A DNA stretch of 64,000 nucleotides, from positions 558,001-622,000 of the forward strand of contig NZ_CP036299.1 of NCBI RefSeq assembly GCF_007752345.1, in the 5' to 3' direction. The notes beneath the pieces were generated by a model. It did not search any database. It saw only the letters and a list, made by a program, of their open reading frames with translations, and was not told the DNA's origin. Below are positions 26,856 through 35,840 of this stretch, piece after piece. Numbering within the stretch: position 1 is the first letter of the stretch; every line of letters starts with the position of its first letter. The stretch comes from Planctopirus ephydatiae. Its GTDB lineage: Bacteria; Planctomycetota; Planctomycetia; Planctomycetales; Planctomycetaceae. The translations under genes and the position numbers were made by a program.

Positions 26856-26999
26856 GATTTCTCTCCCGGAATTCAGATCTCAGGGAGATTGCTGGACACA
26901 GCCGATAGTTTCTCCCTCCCGGAGAGTTTAGCGTTCCAACCTGCGGGAGGCACCCAACCCGCCATGCTCGATGCTCGACACACTCCGGAAGTTCAATCA

Positions 27000-28298
27000 T
27001 CAAGCCCAGTGACGTTCGGGCCTCGATCTCAGCAGATTGGCTTCGGGATCATTCACGAAGCTCTCGCTCACGGGGTCAAAAGTCAGCTTACGCCCCAGAA
27101 TCCAGGCAATGGCTGCGGCATGGCTGGCAATGTGAGACCGCCGCATGACATCCGGATTCGAGGCTGTCTTGCCGCGAGTGCGAATGCAGTCGAAGAAGTC
27201 TCGGGCATGCACAGAAACATCCAGCCCCTTCACCCGCTTTTCCGCAGGTGGCTGATCTTTGGCCAGCGCTTCGGGCTGAACGACCAGTTCGCCACTATCG
27301 CCCGTTTCGACCCAGCCTTCATCGCCAATAAATCGCACCGGGCAGGTCCCTAAACGAGTGATGTATTGAGGCGAACGTTCCCCAAACGGAGTTTCGAGGA
27401 AATCGACAATCAGCTTCACACCATTGGCATAAGTACAAACGATCGTTTTTTCCTGTGGCTCATAACTGATCGGCATGGTGTTATCGGCCTGATTGGCCCA
27501 CTGACACAGATCAATCGTATGAGCACCCCAGTCGAGCAGTCGGGCTCCGGAATCGAAATCCCATTGGCCACGCCAGCCACCATCGACATACTTCTGATTG
27601 AACGGTCGCCAGGCGGCTGGCCCCAGCCATAAGTTCCAATCCACTTCCTGCTTGGCAGGCGTCTTCTGAGCGGGCAACCACGTGTTATCCAGCACAGGAA
27701 TATAGACCGAGGCATGCATCGTATGCAGCTTGCCGAGCTTCCCCGTGTGAACCAGTTCGACGGCTTTCTGGAAGTTGGGAACACTCCGCCGCTGTGTTCC
27801 CGCCTGGAAGACACGCTGCTGGCTGTGCATCGTATCGGCTAATTGCTGACAGGCTTCGATGGTGATGCCACAAGGCTTCTCGCTGTAGACATCTTTACCC
27901 GCCTTGGCAGCGAGGATCGAAGCAGCGGCATGCCAGCGATCCCCCGTTGCGACAATCACGGCGTCAATATCTTTGCGATCCAGGAGTTCTCGAAAGTCGT
28001 TATAAAGACGACAGTCGCTGTTCTTGTAATGCTCATCGACCAGCTTTTTGCCGGCATCCCGTCTTCTTGCCTGAACATCGGCAATGGCGACGCACTGGAC
28101 ATCAGGGAACTGCAGCATCGCCTTCAGATCATAAGTGCAACGCGGTCCAATCCCGATCACGCCCAGCGTGATCTTCTCAGAGGGAGCGGTCGATTGTTCA
28201 CGCCCCAGCACATGGGCCGGCAGAATTGTCGCTGCTGCAATCGCCGCAGTACTGGATTGCAGGAACGATCGACGTGAAGGCTGGCTTCGCTCGGACAT
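27000..28298 (-). CDS. Gfo/Idh/MocA family oxidoreductase with Tat signal
   Basis: A 432-residue NAD(P)-dependent sugar/inositol dehydrogenase-family protein. The N-terminus is a twin-arginine signal (SRRSFLQ, then an Ala-rich hydrophobic stretch ending in VLGREQ), so it is exported folded. The Rossmann part has ITLGVIGIGPRCTYDLKAM and CVAIADVQARRRDAGKKL. The catalytic-region signature YSEKPCGITIEACQQLADT follows and supplies the conserved EKP lysine. The C-terminal domain contains GGWRGQWDFDSGARLLDWGAHT. Exported Gfo/Idh/MocA proteins are common in planctomycetes; the substrate is unknown. The frame extends to 28328, but ATG 28298 directly precedes the Tat signal. Confidence 0.93.
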   Translation of the reverse strand: MSERSQPSRRSFLQSSTAAIAAATILPAHVLGREQSTAPSEKITLGVIGIGPRCTYDLKAMLQFPDVQCVAIADVQARRRDAGKKLVDEHYKNSDCRLYNDFRELLDRKDIDAVIVATGDRWHAAASILAAKAGKDVYSEKPCGITIEACQQLADTMHSQQRVFQAGTQRRSVPNFQKAVELVHTGKLGKLHTMHASVYIPVLDNTWLPAQKTPAKQEVDWNLWLGPAAWRPFNQKYVDGGWRGQWDFDSGARLLDWGAHTIDLCQWANQADNTMPISYEPQEKTIVCTYANGVKLIVDFLETPFGERSPQYITRLGTCPVRFIGDEGWVETGDSGELVVQPEALAKDQPPAEKRVKGLDVSVHARDFFDCIRTRGKTASNPDVMRRSHIASHAAAIAWILGRKLTFDPVSESFVNDPEANLLRSRPERHWA

Positions 28299-28455
28299 GA
28301 CTCTCAATCTCCCAAGGTGCTGATGCATGTTCTTGCAGTATATGCAAATCTGTTGATGAGATAACAGCCTGTTCTTTTCATGACAGGATTCGTCACCACA
28401 ATGGCATCCGTGGGCGAGTCATCATCTGTGAACAGGGATCACGTCAGCGGATCCG

Positions 28456-29595
28456 CTACTTCACCATTGCACCCTGGACGTAGTCTCGTGACTTCCAGAC
28501 CGAAGGGAGCCCGCGCAGTTTTCGCACCATGGCCGACCATTGAATGGCCAGGAAAATCAGCACGGAGAGTGGATGCAGCACCCAGCCCAATAGACTTTGG
28601 CGATAGCTCACCAGAGCCAGCGTGCGCGGAAGCCAGGCACAGAAAAGACTCGCTGCTGCGACCACGAGCGTCCAGGTGCAGTCACATTGCATGGCGAGAA
28701 TCACCCACAGCAAAGGCAGAATCTGGCCCATACTCAAGATGATGGTCGTCGGCACAATCAGAGCCGGAGATCCCAGCCCCGCTGTGGCGTTCTTTTCCAA
28801 TCCCTTCCAGGTCTCGTATTCCGAGTGGTACATGCGGCACACCGCCGTCGATGTCGCATCGAAGAGATCGGTTCTCAAGCCATGACGACGGTACAGCCGG
28901 GGTAATTCCAATCCATCATGCAAAGACTGTTTCACCTGCTCATGGCCAGATGTTTTCTCGTAGCCCGATCTGGTCGAAAGGATCAACTGGCCACAGGCAG
29001 CTCCCACAGCCGGATCTGTGGTCTTCCGCATGCGACCCATCGGCAGAAAGCCCAGCAGCACAAAATGGATGAGGGGAATCAGCAGCCGATCGAGAAACCC
29101 CGAAAACTCCTGCCGGGGTACTCCACTGACCAGATCAACCTGCGTCTGCTGCAGAAAGCTCACTGTCCGAGCAGCACCTGTGGGTTCGAGCGAGACATCC
29201 GCATCGATGAACAGAAACAGGTCATAGCGGGCACGTTGAGAAAGTGCCCAGCAGGCGTGCTGTTTACCACACCAGCCTGAGGGTAAAGGTGGAGCCGACT
29301 CCAGCCGGACCCGGGGATCCTGCTGGCTGAATTCCCGCACAATCTCTGCAGTCCGATCGGTCGAGGCATCATCAAGGACGACGACTTCGAATTCGATCCC
29401 CTTTGTCTGCAGAGCACTTTCCAGCACCCGGCCAATCGATCGTTCTTCATTGCGTGCCGGAATGAGGATCGAAACTGGTGGTAAAGGCTCCGTCGCAAGT
29501 GACGGCGTGCGATACCTCATCCAGTTAATGACAAACATTAACGCCGGCCCACCAGCCAGGAACAGACTCGCCAATGACAGCAAGAACAGCAGCAA
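28456..29595 (-). CDS. Membrane-associated family 2 glycosyltransferase (CrtQ/HpnB-like)
   Basis: A 379-residue GT2 enzyme with an N-terminal TM helix (LLFLLSLASLFLAGGPALMF). The GT-A nucleotide-binding start is PVSILIPARNEERSIGRVLE, followed by VVVLDDASTDRTAEIVREFS and the DxD-type FLFIDADVSLEP. There are two to three C-terminal TM helices (about 275-355). SGWCGKQHACWALSQ and the end WKSRDY match carotenoid/hopanoid-type GT2 proteins. It likely glycosylates a lipid at the inner membrane; the acceptor is unknown. Start is TTG at 29595, supported by GGGAAGGG seven bases upstream. It lies 60 bp after the small gene upstream, so probably in one transcript. Confidence 0.88.
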   Translation of the reverse strand: MLLFLLSLASLFLAGGPALMFVINWMRYRTPSLATEPLPPVSILIPARNEERSIGRVLESALQTKGIEFEVVVLDDASTDRTAEIVREFSQQDPRVRLESAPPLPSGWCGKQHACWALSQRARYDLFLFIDADVSLEPTGAARTVSFLQQTQVDLVSGVPRQEFSGFLDRLLIPLIHFVLLGFLPMGRMRKTTDPAVGAACGQLILSTRSGYEKTSGHEQVKQSLHDGLELPRLYRRHGLRTDLFDATSTAVCRMYHSEYETWKGLEKNATAGLGSPALIVPTTIILSMGQILPLLWVILAMQCDCTWTLVVAAASLFCAWLPRTLALVSYRQSLLGWVLHPLSVLIFLAIQWSAMVRKLRGLPSVWKSRDYVQGAMVK

Positions 29596-29655
29596 GTTCT
29601 GACCCTTCCCGATGACCGTACCGATGCACCCACAACAAGTTTGGGGGAGTATAGC

Positions 29656-29970
29656 CTAACCACCCACTTCCAGCCGGATGTGCTGAATGTTGTGCTTGAC
29701 CAGCCATTCGAGCCAGCGCTCCTGGTCTTCCGTGATCTCCAGTTCCGTCCGGCTGCTGCTGTCGAGTGGTGAGACAATCGTCAGCACACCATCCTCCAGC
29801 GTGACCTTGGCATCGGCCGCATTGATCCAATACTCCCGGGGCGATAACTGTGCGGGGGCGTCGCCCGTCCCCGCAGGAGATGCAAAGTAGGTCACGTCAT
29901 GCCGGAAGCGATCCGGCATGACGCACGCGGCAACATCGGTTCGATCAACAGCAATTACTCGAATGGCCAT
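29656..29970 (-). CDS. Small protein of unknown function, coupled to the SMP-30 gene
   Basis: A 104-residue soluble protein, not recognised. It contains RVIAVDRTDVAACVMP, a segment REYWINAADAKVTLEDGVLT and ends LVKHNIQHIRLEVGG. The open frame reaches 30009, but the ATG at 29970-29968 shares one base with the stop codon of the SMP-30-like gene (TAATG), the classic arrangement for translational reinitiation, so this start is preferred. It may act with the SMP-30 protein or the GT2 enzyme downstream; there is no direct evidence. Confidence 0.7.
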   Translation of the reverse strand: MAIRVIAVDRTDVAACVMPDRFRHDVTYFASPAGTGDAPAQLSPREYWINAADAKVTLEDGVLTIVSPLDSSSRTELEITEDQERWLEWLVKHNIQHIRLEVGG

Positions 29971-31025
29971 TACCAGCCTGCTCCCTTGGTCTTGGTTGGA
30001 ATCCGGCACAGGTACATATCTGCCGTAATATACAGCGTCGAACCATCGTCGCCCCAGGCACAGTTCGCTGTGGCTTCTTTAGTATCAATTCTTCCCAGAA
30101 GTTTTCCTGCGGGGGAATAGACATGCACACCGCCAGGGCCTGTTGCCCACAGCCGACCCTGGACATCGACTTTGAGACCATCGGGTAAGCCTTTGTGCTT
30201 CCCGACCATACTGGTGACATCGACCAGTGTCGTCCCTTCCCCAAGCGTGCCGTCCTCCTTAACGGGAAATTTTTTGATGATGGCGGCTTTCGGATCGGAC
30301 TGGGCGACATACAAGAACTTTTCATCAGGCGAGAACGCAATCCCGTTCGGGCGAGTCATTTCCTTGGTGAGCAGCGTGAGCTGATGGCGACCATCGGCTT
30401 GCAACGCCAGCTGATAAACACCGCAGAAGTCCAGTTCGCGAAGTGGGTCTTCAGCACCTTTCGGGAGTCCGTAAGGCGGATCAGTGAAGTAGTAATCGCC
30501 ATTCGATTTCATGCAGACATCATTGGGGCTGTTGAGCCGCTTACCCTCGTAGTTATCGACGAGTGTCCGCTTGCCGCCCTGATGCGTCAGCACCGAAAGG
30601 CGGCGGTCGCCATGTTCGGCAGAAACGAGCTGGCCCTTGCCATCAAAGATCAAGCCATTGCAGCCGGGTTCATTGCCATAACCGGTCGGGCCGGTGAAGC
30701 CAGAAAGTTTGAGGAACAACGACGACCCTTTGCCCAGTTCCCACTTCATCACGCTATTGCGGGGAATATCCGAAAAAAGCAGATACTTCCCTTCGCGATT
30801 CCAGACCGGCCCTTCGGCCCATTCGAAGCCACTGGAGATCACTTCAATCTTCGCATCGGGCGCCAGCACTTCATCGAGTTCTGGTGAGACGCGAATTACT
30901 TCACCCAGAATCGGAAAGTTGGTGGTGTTCTGAGCCTTGGCCACAGAGACCACACCCATCGCGAGAGTGGCTGCAATGGTGCAGGTGAAGAGAGACCAGC
31001 GGTGGAGCGTAAGCCGCAAGTTCAT
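29970..31025 (-). CDS. Exported SMP-30/gluconolactonase-family protein
   Basis: A 351-residue six-bladed beta-propeller protein with a signal peptide (LFTCTIAATLAMGVVSVAKAQ). Family motifs: FEWAEGPVWNREGKYLLFSD (metal-ligand Glu in blade 1), GCNGLIFDGKGQLVSAEHGDR, LNSPNDVCMKSNGDYYFTDP (conserved Asn), TRPNGIAFSPDEKFLYVAQS and LPDGLKVDVQGRLWATGPGG (metal-ligand Asp). Enzymes of this family hydrolyse sugar lactones; with Glu, Asn and Asp ligands kept, activity is plausible. The substrate is unknown. Its stop overlaps the start of the next gene by one base. Confidence 0.93.
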   Translation of the reverse strand: MNLRLTLHRWSLFTCTIAATLAMGVVSVAKAQNTTNFPILGEVIRVSPELDEVLAPDAKIEVISSGFEWAEGPVWNREGKYLLFSDIPRNSVMKWELGKGSSLFLKLSGFTGPTGYGNEPGCNGLIFDGKGQLVSAEHGDRRLSVLTHQGGKRTLVDNYEGKRLNSPNDVCMKSNGDYYFTDPPYGLPKGAEDPLRELDFCGVYQLALQADGRHQLTLLTKEMTRPNGIAFSPDEKFLYVAQSDPKAAIIKKFPVKEDGTLGEGTTLVDVTSMVGKHKGLPDGLKVDVQGRLWATGPGGVHVYSPAGKLLGRIDTKEATANCAWGDDGSTLYITADMYLCRIPTKTKGAGW

Positions 31026-31062
31026 CAGAGATGCCTTTCAAAGGTAGTTAATTCATGTCGGG

Positions 31063-32286
31063 TCAATTTGAAAACTCATTCCAGTAGATCACCACATTGT
31101 GCGTGGCGCGGCCGCCGGTGATGAGATCAGGTTGGCCATCGCCGTTGAGGTCGGCAGCGAGAGCGTCTTCGACAGCGCAGCCGCCATCATCAATCACATG
31201 CCTTTTCCACGTTGATCCTGTTGGGCCATCGGAACTTTTGGCGTCAACACACTCAAAAACCATCAAGCCCGGCCCCTTGGTCAGAGCCGTCCCTTTCTCT
31301 CGAAATCCCACCACGACTTCATCGTAACCATCATGATTGAGATCGACAGTCCACAATGCATGCCCCTGCTTCAGGCCCGTTTCCAGAACCACCCGCTTCC
31401 ACTGGGTTCGTTCGTCATTTTCCGAAACGTAGACCACGGCATCTGTCCCATGCATCGGTTCGATCGTTGCCAGATATTGTCTGCTGGAGAGAATCGAGCC
31501 CCCCTTGGCATTCCAACTCAACTGACCAGACTTGACTTCTCCAGCCCCTTTTTGCTCGGCCGATGTCCCACTGGCACCTTCGACCACCTTTCGTTTCCCA
31601 GAGAGACCAGGCCGCTTCAAGTCGATCAAGTGGACACCCTCCTGTGAAGCTGTCAACGTTTCGAGATCTCGCCCCGGATTCCATTCGATATGCGTATGCG
31701 CATGAAGTCTATTAAGAGTCGAGTCGATCGGAACTGGCTGCCAGCGGTCAGTCACAGGGTTCTTCGGAATCTCAAAGGCCAGCAGCCTGGCCCCTTCCGC
31801 CACGGAGCGATTGAGCGGTGAAACCACCAGTTGCGGCTTTCCCTTCCCCAGTACATCCGCAAACGACATCCGGTGCGTGCTGAGTTCTTGACCAATAAAG
31901 TTGACCTTCCAGAGCGCCTTGGGATCGGCCTGCCGGCTGATCCATTGCAACGTGCCAATTTTCGTCCAGCCGGCGCCCACTGCGAAGTCGATCTGACCAT
32001 CACCATCGATATCGTGAGCGGCCAGACAAACGTTATCCCGCTCAGTCTGGTCTTCGAGAATTACATGCTTTTGCCAGGTGGGATTCTCATACCACTGAAT
32101 GCGGTTCTCACTCACCGCCACCACATCCGGCTTGCCATCGCCATTCACATCAGCCGTACTGACGGCATAACAGACCTTGCCAATCTCGGGGTCGATCACC
32201 TGCCGCCGAAACTTCGGAAACTCGGCTGCCGTGGCAGTACCAGTAAGCAAGGCCAACGTCAGGAGCGACCTGAGGGAAGTGAACAT
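31063..32286 (-). CDS. Secreted FG-GAP/VCBS-repeat beta-propeller protein
   Basis: About 407 residues with signal peptide (MFTSLRSLLTLALLTGTATAAE). It carries repeated calcium-binding-like blades DxNGDGKPD: VSTADVNGDGKPDVVAVSEN, HDIDGDGQIDFAVGAGWT, WTVDLNHDGYDEVVVGFRE and AADLNGDGQPDLITGG. Such propellers bind ligands or partners outside the cell; no enzyme motif is visible. The frame extends to 32325, but ATG 32286 starts a clean signal peptide. It lies 37 bp before the SMP-30 gene, so the two are probably cotranscribed. Confidence 0.9.
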   Translation of the reverse strand: MFTSLRSLLTLALLTGTATAAEFPKFRRQVIDPEIGKVCYAVSTADVNGDGKPDVVAVSENRIQWYENPTWQKHVILEDQTERDNVCLAAHDIDGDGQIDFAVGAGWTKIGTLQWISRQADPKALWKVNFIGQELSTHRMSFADVLGKGKPQLVVSPLNRSVAEGARLLAFEIPKNPVTDRWQPVPIDSTLNRLHAHTHIEWNPGRDLETLTASQEGVHLIDLKRPGLSGKRKVVEGASGTSAEQKGAGEVKSGQLSWNAKGGSILSSRQYLATIEPMHGTDAVVYVSENDERTQWKRVVLETGLKQGHALWTVDLNHDGYDEVVVGFREKGTALTKGPGLMVFECVDAKSSDGPTGSTWKRHVIDDGGCAVEDALAADLNGDGQPDLITGGRATHNVVIYWNEFSN

Positions 32287-32370
32287 AGTGGGGATCCTTG
32301 GTGCAAACTCAGTGCCGTCGGCCAATCAGGTGGCATTTCGTTGTACCCTATTGGGTAGGGGGAAAGACAG

Positions 32371-32391
32371 AGGCAAGAATGCCTGCCCTAC
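32371..32391 (-). repeat. Degenerate family A palindrome, copy 2
   Basis: Read on the minus strand, GTAGGGCAGGC-ATTC-TTGCCT matches the family A elements at 10397 and 35257 in its left arm; the right arm is shortened. It lies just before the RlmI-like stop. Confidence 0.45.
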
Positions 32392-32392
32392 G

Positions 32393-33670
32393 CTAATCCA
32401 GTTGCATCAAGGCGAATTTCAAATAGCGGAATTCTCGCAGGGCCAAAGGAGCGGGATGATCGGCGGGGGGGCCGTTGAACGTGAGAATGCGTCCGCGCCG
32501 GCGGGCTGCACTCAACGATTCTTCGCAGATCTCTAAAAACTGCTGATCACGCAAATGGCTCGAACAGGAGGCGACGGCTAACAGACCGGATGCACTCACC
32601 AGTTCAGCCGCCATGCCAAACAGCCGCTCGTAGCTCGCAATCGCCCGGGTCAGTGATTCCTGGGAGGGTGCGAAAGAGGGTGGGTCAACCACCATCACTT
32701 CCCAGCGATGGCCAGCCTTCTTGGCTTCCGCGAGAAAATCAAAGACATCAGCTGCAATCGCCTCGTGCTGACTGGCCGGAAGTTCGTTGAGTTCCCAATG
32801 CTGCCGGGCCACTTCAATTGCCGGTTCTGCCACATCGACGCTCGTCACATGTTGAGCACCACCCACGCCTGCAGCAATCGAGAATCCACCGGTATAACTG
32901 AAGAGATTGAGCACACGGCGATTGTAAGCCAGCTTCCGGATGAGAGCCCGATTCTCCCGCTGATCGAGAAAGAACCCGGTCTTCTGACCATGCAGCACAT
33001 CCGCAGTGAACTTCAGCCCGTACTCGAGAAAGGGGACGGCCGCCTCTGTCAGTTCACCCGCAATCACGCGGGCTTCCTTTCCTCGATCGCGTTCCCGCTG
33101 CACCACAGCCTTGACCCTGGTGGCCTGCATCAGCCACTCCGCAATCCCTTCGGCCTGCCAGAAGGTGGTGGCTGCGGGCCCATCAAGCTTTATGACAGCC
33201 ACATCCCCGTAAACATCCACGACTAATCCCGGCAGGCCATCTCCTTCCCCATGGAACAGCCGAAAACCGGTGGTCAGATTCGGGCGTCCTGCCATGTCAT
33301 CGACCGGGGCCACACCTTCGATCTGATCTCGCGCCGAACCATCTCGCGAAAACGGATTGCGAAACAGCGCCTTTCTCAAACGATAGGCCCGGTCAAACTG
33401 CCGCCTCGCCCAGCGATCATCAAGTCGATCTTTTTCGTCGCACGTACAGGCGCGGAAGGCAATGGGGCTATGGGGATCGACATACCCTTTGGCGATCTCG
33501 CGATTGTGCTTGTAATCGAGCAAGACGGCTCTCGATCCTGCCGGGACTTTCGGAATCTCGCGCAGAGACTCTGCATAAACCCACGGATGCCCCCTCCGAA
33601 TGGAACGCGAGAGATCTCGCGCCAGGCGTAAATGAACAGGGGGACGATCAACAGGACGAATCAGCGACAT
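32393..33670 (-). CDS. RlmI-like class I SAM-dependent rRNA methyltransferase
   Basis: About 425 residues in the layout of the RlmI/YccW family: an N-terminal PUA domain (about 10-90, with IRRGHPWVYAESLREIPKV and KGYVDPHSPIAFR), a central EEHEE domain (FRLFHGEGDGLPGLVVDVYG) and a C-terminal Rossmann methyltransferase. SAM-site text is VLNLFSYTGGFSIAAGVGGA, and the catalytic-type motif is VMVVDPPSFAPSQ. RlmI makes m5C in 23S rRNA; the exact base here is inferred from family only. The first codon of the frame is GTG (33673); ATG at 33670 follows directly. A cytoplasmic enzyme, at the head of the long minus-strand block. Confidence 0.92.
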   Translation of the reverse strand: MSLIRPVDRPPVHLRLARDLSRSIRRGHPWVYAESLREIPKVPAGSRAVLLDYKHNREIAKGYVDPHSPIAFRACTCDEKDRLDDRWARRQFDRAYRLRKALFRNPFSRDGSARDQIEGVAPVDDMAGRPNLTTGFRLFHGEGDGLPGLVVDVYGDVAVIKLDGPAATTFWQAEGIAEWLMQATRVKAVVQRERDRGKEARVIAGELTEAAVPFLEYGLKFTADVLHGQKTGFFLDQRENRALIRKLAYNRRVLNLFSYTGGFSIAAGVGGAQHVTSVDVAEPAIEVARQHWELNELPASQHEAIAADVFDFLAEAKKAGHRWEVMVVDPPSFAPSQESLTRAIASYERLFGMAAELVSASGLLAVASCSSHLRDQQFLEICEESLSAARRRGRILTFNGPPADHPAPLALREFRYLKFALMQLD

Positions 33671-33840
33671 CACGCCAGTTTGACAAGAAATCTCCCATCT
33701 CGCCAGCGGTCGGCCCGCTTCGCCGGGATTGATCGGGTGAGCCGGTTCGATCTGTCATGCCGAACCGTTTCCAGCTAAACTCATCTCTTCAACGTTCCGA
33801 GTGTTTCTATCGAGATCACACCAAGAAATTCATGAATTCA

Positions 33841-33920
33841 GTGAACATGCGGGTTCACTCCCCATTTGGGAATGCCCGCAAATTCGCCGCCTGTATCGAC
33901 GAACCGCCTGTATCGACGAA
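33841..33920 (+). repeat. Hairpin and tandem 17-bp duplication in front of the sulfite-oxidase-like gene
   Basis: GTGAAC-ATGCGG-GTTCAC (33841-33858) is a perfect 6-bp inverted repeat. CCGCCTGTATCGACGAA is present twice in tandem (33887-33903, 33904-33920), ending 30 bp before the likely start codon. This is the 276-bp gap between divergent genes, so a regulatory role is possible but unproven. Confidence 0.45.
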
Positions 33921-33949
33921 CTCCCCGAGAATCATCAAGGGCTTCCCCC

Positions 33950-35173
33950 ATGCTGCACATGTCTCATCCATCCAGCCGCCGTCAGTTTATGGGTCAATCG
34001 GCAGGGCTCCTGGCTGCGATGGGTCTGTTGAACGCCAACTTCGGGCCACTCGAACGCCAACTGCGTGCCGACGAACCGGCTCTCGACCTGATCAGTGCTG
34101 ATATCAAGCGGCTCATTACCAGGCAGGCCACCCCTTACAATGCCGAGCCACCCGCTCCGGAATTGACTTCGCAATGGCTCACACCCACCCGCAGCCTCTA
34201 TGTCCGCAGTCATGGGAAGATTCCCCGGATTGACGAAAAGAGTTTCCGGCTCAGCATCAGTGGTCTCGTCGAGCGTCCTGTGACGTTCACTTTGCCGGAA
34301 CTTCAAGAACGTTTCCCCGCCACTTCGACTCTCGCCACCATGGTTTGTGCCGGTAATCGACGCAATGAGTTCGCACTCGGCGGACGCAAAGCCCCGGGTG
34401 TTCCCTGGGATGTCGGTGCGATTGGCACGTGTGACTGGCAAGGCGTTTCGCTGGCTCAAGTTCTTAAGCATTGCGGCGTCAAAGCCGAGGCCAAACATAT
34501 CTGGTTCGAAGGACTGGATGCCGTCGAAGGCCACGGAGATCCCTTTCCTTTCGGGGCCTCCATTCCTCTCGAAAAAGCGATGCAGGAGCAACCGGGAGAA
34601 GAGACCTTGCTCGCCTGGGGGATGAATGGTGATCCCCTGCTTCCGGAACATGGCTTCCCGCTGCGTAATGTTGTTCCAGGCTACATTGGTGCCCGCAGTG
34701 TGAAATGGCTGGCCAAGATCATTGTGAGTGATCAACCCTCTCCCAATTTTTTTGTGCAGGATGTGTACAAGGTTGTCTACGACGACAAGCCCGAATCAAC
34801 AGCGAATGCGGCTCCGATTATGGAGTTCATTCTGAACTCGGCCATCACCGAAATTCGCCGCTTCGATAACAACCTGCGCATTCGCGGCTTCGCACTCGCT
34901 CAAGGGAGTCTGGGCAATGCGATCGAGCGCGTCGAAATCAGCACCGATCGCGGCAAGAACTGGCAGCCGGCCCGGATCATCACTGCTCCCGGGAAAAACA
35001 CCTGGTCATTATGGTCAGCGACAATCCCGGCTGAGGGAGTGAAGACGGTCACTGTCCGCGCGTTTGACCGTGCCGGTAACTCCCAGCCCGAATCGCAGAA
35101 GTTCAATATTAAAGGCTATCAACTCAACTCCTGGCACACACTCCCCGTAGCCGGTGCGGGTCAGGGCGCGTAA
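33950..35173 (+). CDS. Sulfite-oxidase-type molybdopterin oxidoreductase, Tat-exported
   Basis: A 407-residue enzyme. The Tat signal is PSSRRQFMGQSAGLLAAMG. The Mo-cofactor domain starts near residue 70, and LATMVCAGNRRNEF contains the Cys that ligates molybdenum in the sulfite oxidase family. VPWDVGAIGTCDWQGVSL, DGFP-type text HGFPLRNVVPGYIGARSVKW and a C-terminal dimerisation domain (IRGFALAQGSLGNAIERVEI, TVTVRAFDRAGNSQPE) are as in sulfite dehydrogenases. There is no heme domain, so electrons must go to a separate carrier. The frame extends to 33866; the ATG at 33950 (or 33959) precedes the Tat signal. Confidence 0.92.
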   Translation: MLHMSHPSSRRQFMGQSAGLLAAMGLLNANFGPLERQLRADEPALDLISADIKRLITRQATPYNAEPPAPELTSQWLTPTRSLYVRSHGKIPRIDEKSFRLSISGLVERPVTFTLPELQERFPATSTLATMVCAGNRRNEFALGGRKAPGVPWDVGAIGTCDWQGVSLAQVLKHCGVKAEAKHIWFEGLDAVEGHGDPFPFGASIPLEKAMQEQPGEETLLAWGMNGDPLLPEHGFPLRNVVPGYIGARSVKWLAKIIVSDQPSPNFFVQDVYKVVYDDKPESTANAAPIMEFILNSAITEIRRFDNNLRIRGFALAQGSLGNAIERVEISTDRGKNWQPARIITAPGKNTWSLWSATIPAEGVKTVTVRAFDRAGNSQPESQKFNIKGYQLNSWHTLPVAGAGQGA

Positions 35174-35251
35174 GCCAGGTTCATAAAATACACACGGCAA
35201 TACACAGAAAAATATCAACAGTAGTTATATAGTCGTGATGGTATCGTAATT

Positions 35252-35277
35252 CGTAGGGCAGGCCCCCGCCTGCCTTC
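35252..35277 (+). repeat. Intergenic palindrome, family A copy 3
   Basis: GTAGGGCAGGC-CCCC-GCCTGCCTT; the perfect arms GGCAGGC and GCCTGCC lie at 35257-35263 and 35268-35274. It is nearly identical to 10397-10414 and sits in the 224-bp gap between convergent genes. Confidence 0.65.
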
Positions 35278-35397
35278 CTTAGTTAATTCGGCAAGGTGTA
35301 ATAATCTGCAATCAATTGTAATTTCGCTACCACGGGCAAAATCAGAATGTCAACCGGGATACCCTGCGGCGTATGGCTGTTCGCTCTCCTAGCCTTA

Positions 35398-35793
35398 TTA
35401 GATGCTTATTGCGTCATTTGCAGCTCTTTCGACGTGGCGGAGAAATGGCTCAAAATACCGGGAGTAAACTGAATCCAGAAGGTCGTGTGGTGTTTGAGTA
35501 TCCGAGCGGGCGAATGCCCCAACGAGTTCCCATGCTTGACCCTTGTCTCGGAAAGTGAAGAGCCACCAATCCCCGTGCGTGTTCGTCATACGAAACGCAA
35601 ATAAATGAGCATCATGAACAGAAGCACTTCCCGGTTCCATCTGATGCGAAATCTTTGAGAGCAGTTCCTCGATCGTTTCCTCAACTGGTTCATCGGGCGG
35701 CATCGAGAAATCACCGCTCTTGACCGTCTCCCAATACTTGCGAACAAACGCCTCAGCGAACAACTCGAACCTGGAATGGGTGGTGGAGTTCAT
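35398..35793 (-). CDS. Small protein of unknown function
   Basis: A 131-residue soluble protein, not recognised. It begins MNSTTHSRFELFAEAFVRKY, continues with an acidic stretch (PPDEPVEETIEELLSK), an aromatic core THGDWWLFTFRDKGQAWELV and a C-terminal helix YSRYFEPFLRHVERAAND. It could be a single-domain NTF2-like or immunity-type fold, but this is not demonstrable. The frame reaches 35826; ATG 35793 is the likelier start. The DUF4375 gene lies 47 bp upstream on the same strand. Confidence 0.65.
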   Translation of the reverse strand: MNSTTHSRFELFAEAFVRKYWETVKSGDFSMPPDEPVEETIEELLSKISHQMEPGSASVHDAHLFAFRMTNTHGDWWLFTFRDKGQAWELVGAFARSDTQTPHDLLDSVYSRYFEPFLRHVERAANDAISI

Positions 35794-35840
35794 GTTCGTC
35801 TCGTGATACTGCTTATGAAGGTGCATTCGAGATTTTTCGA

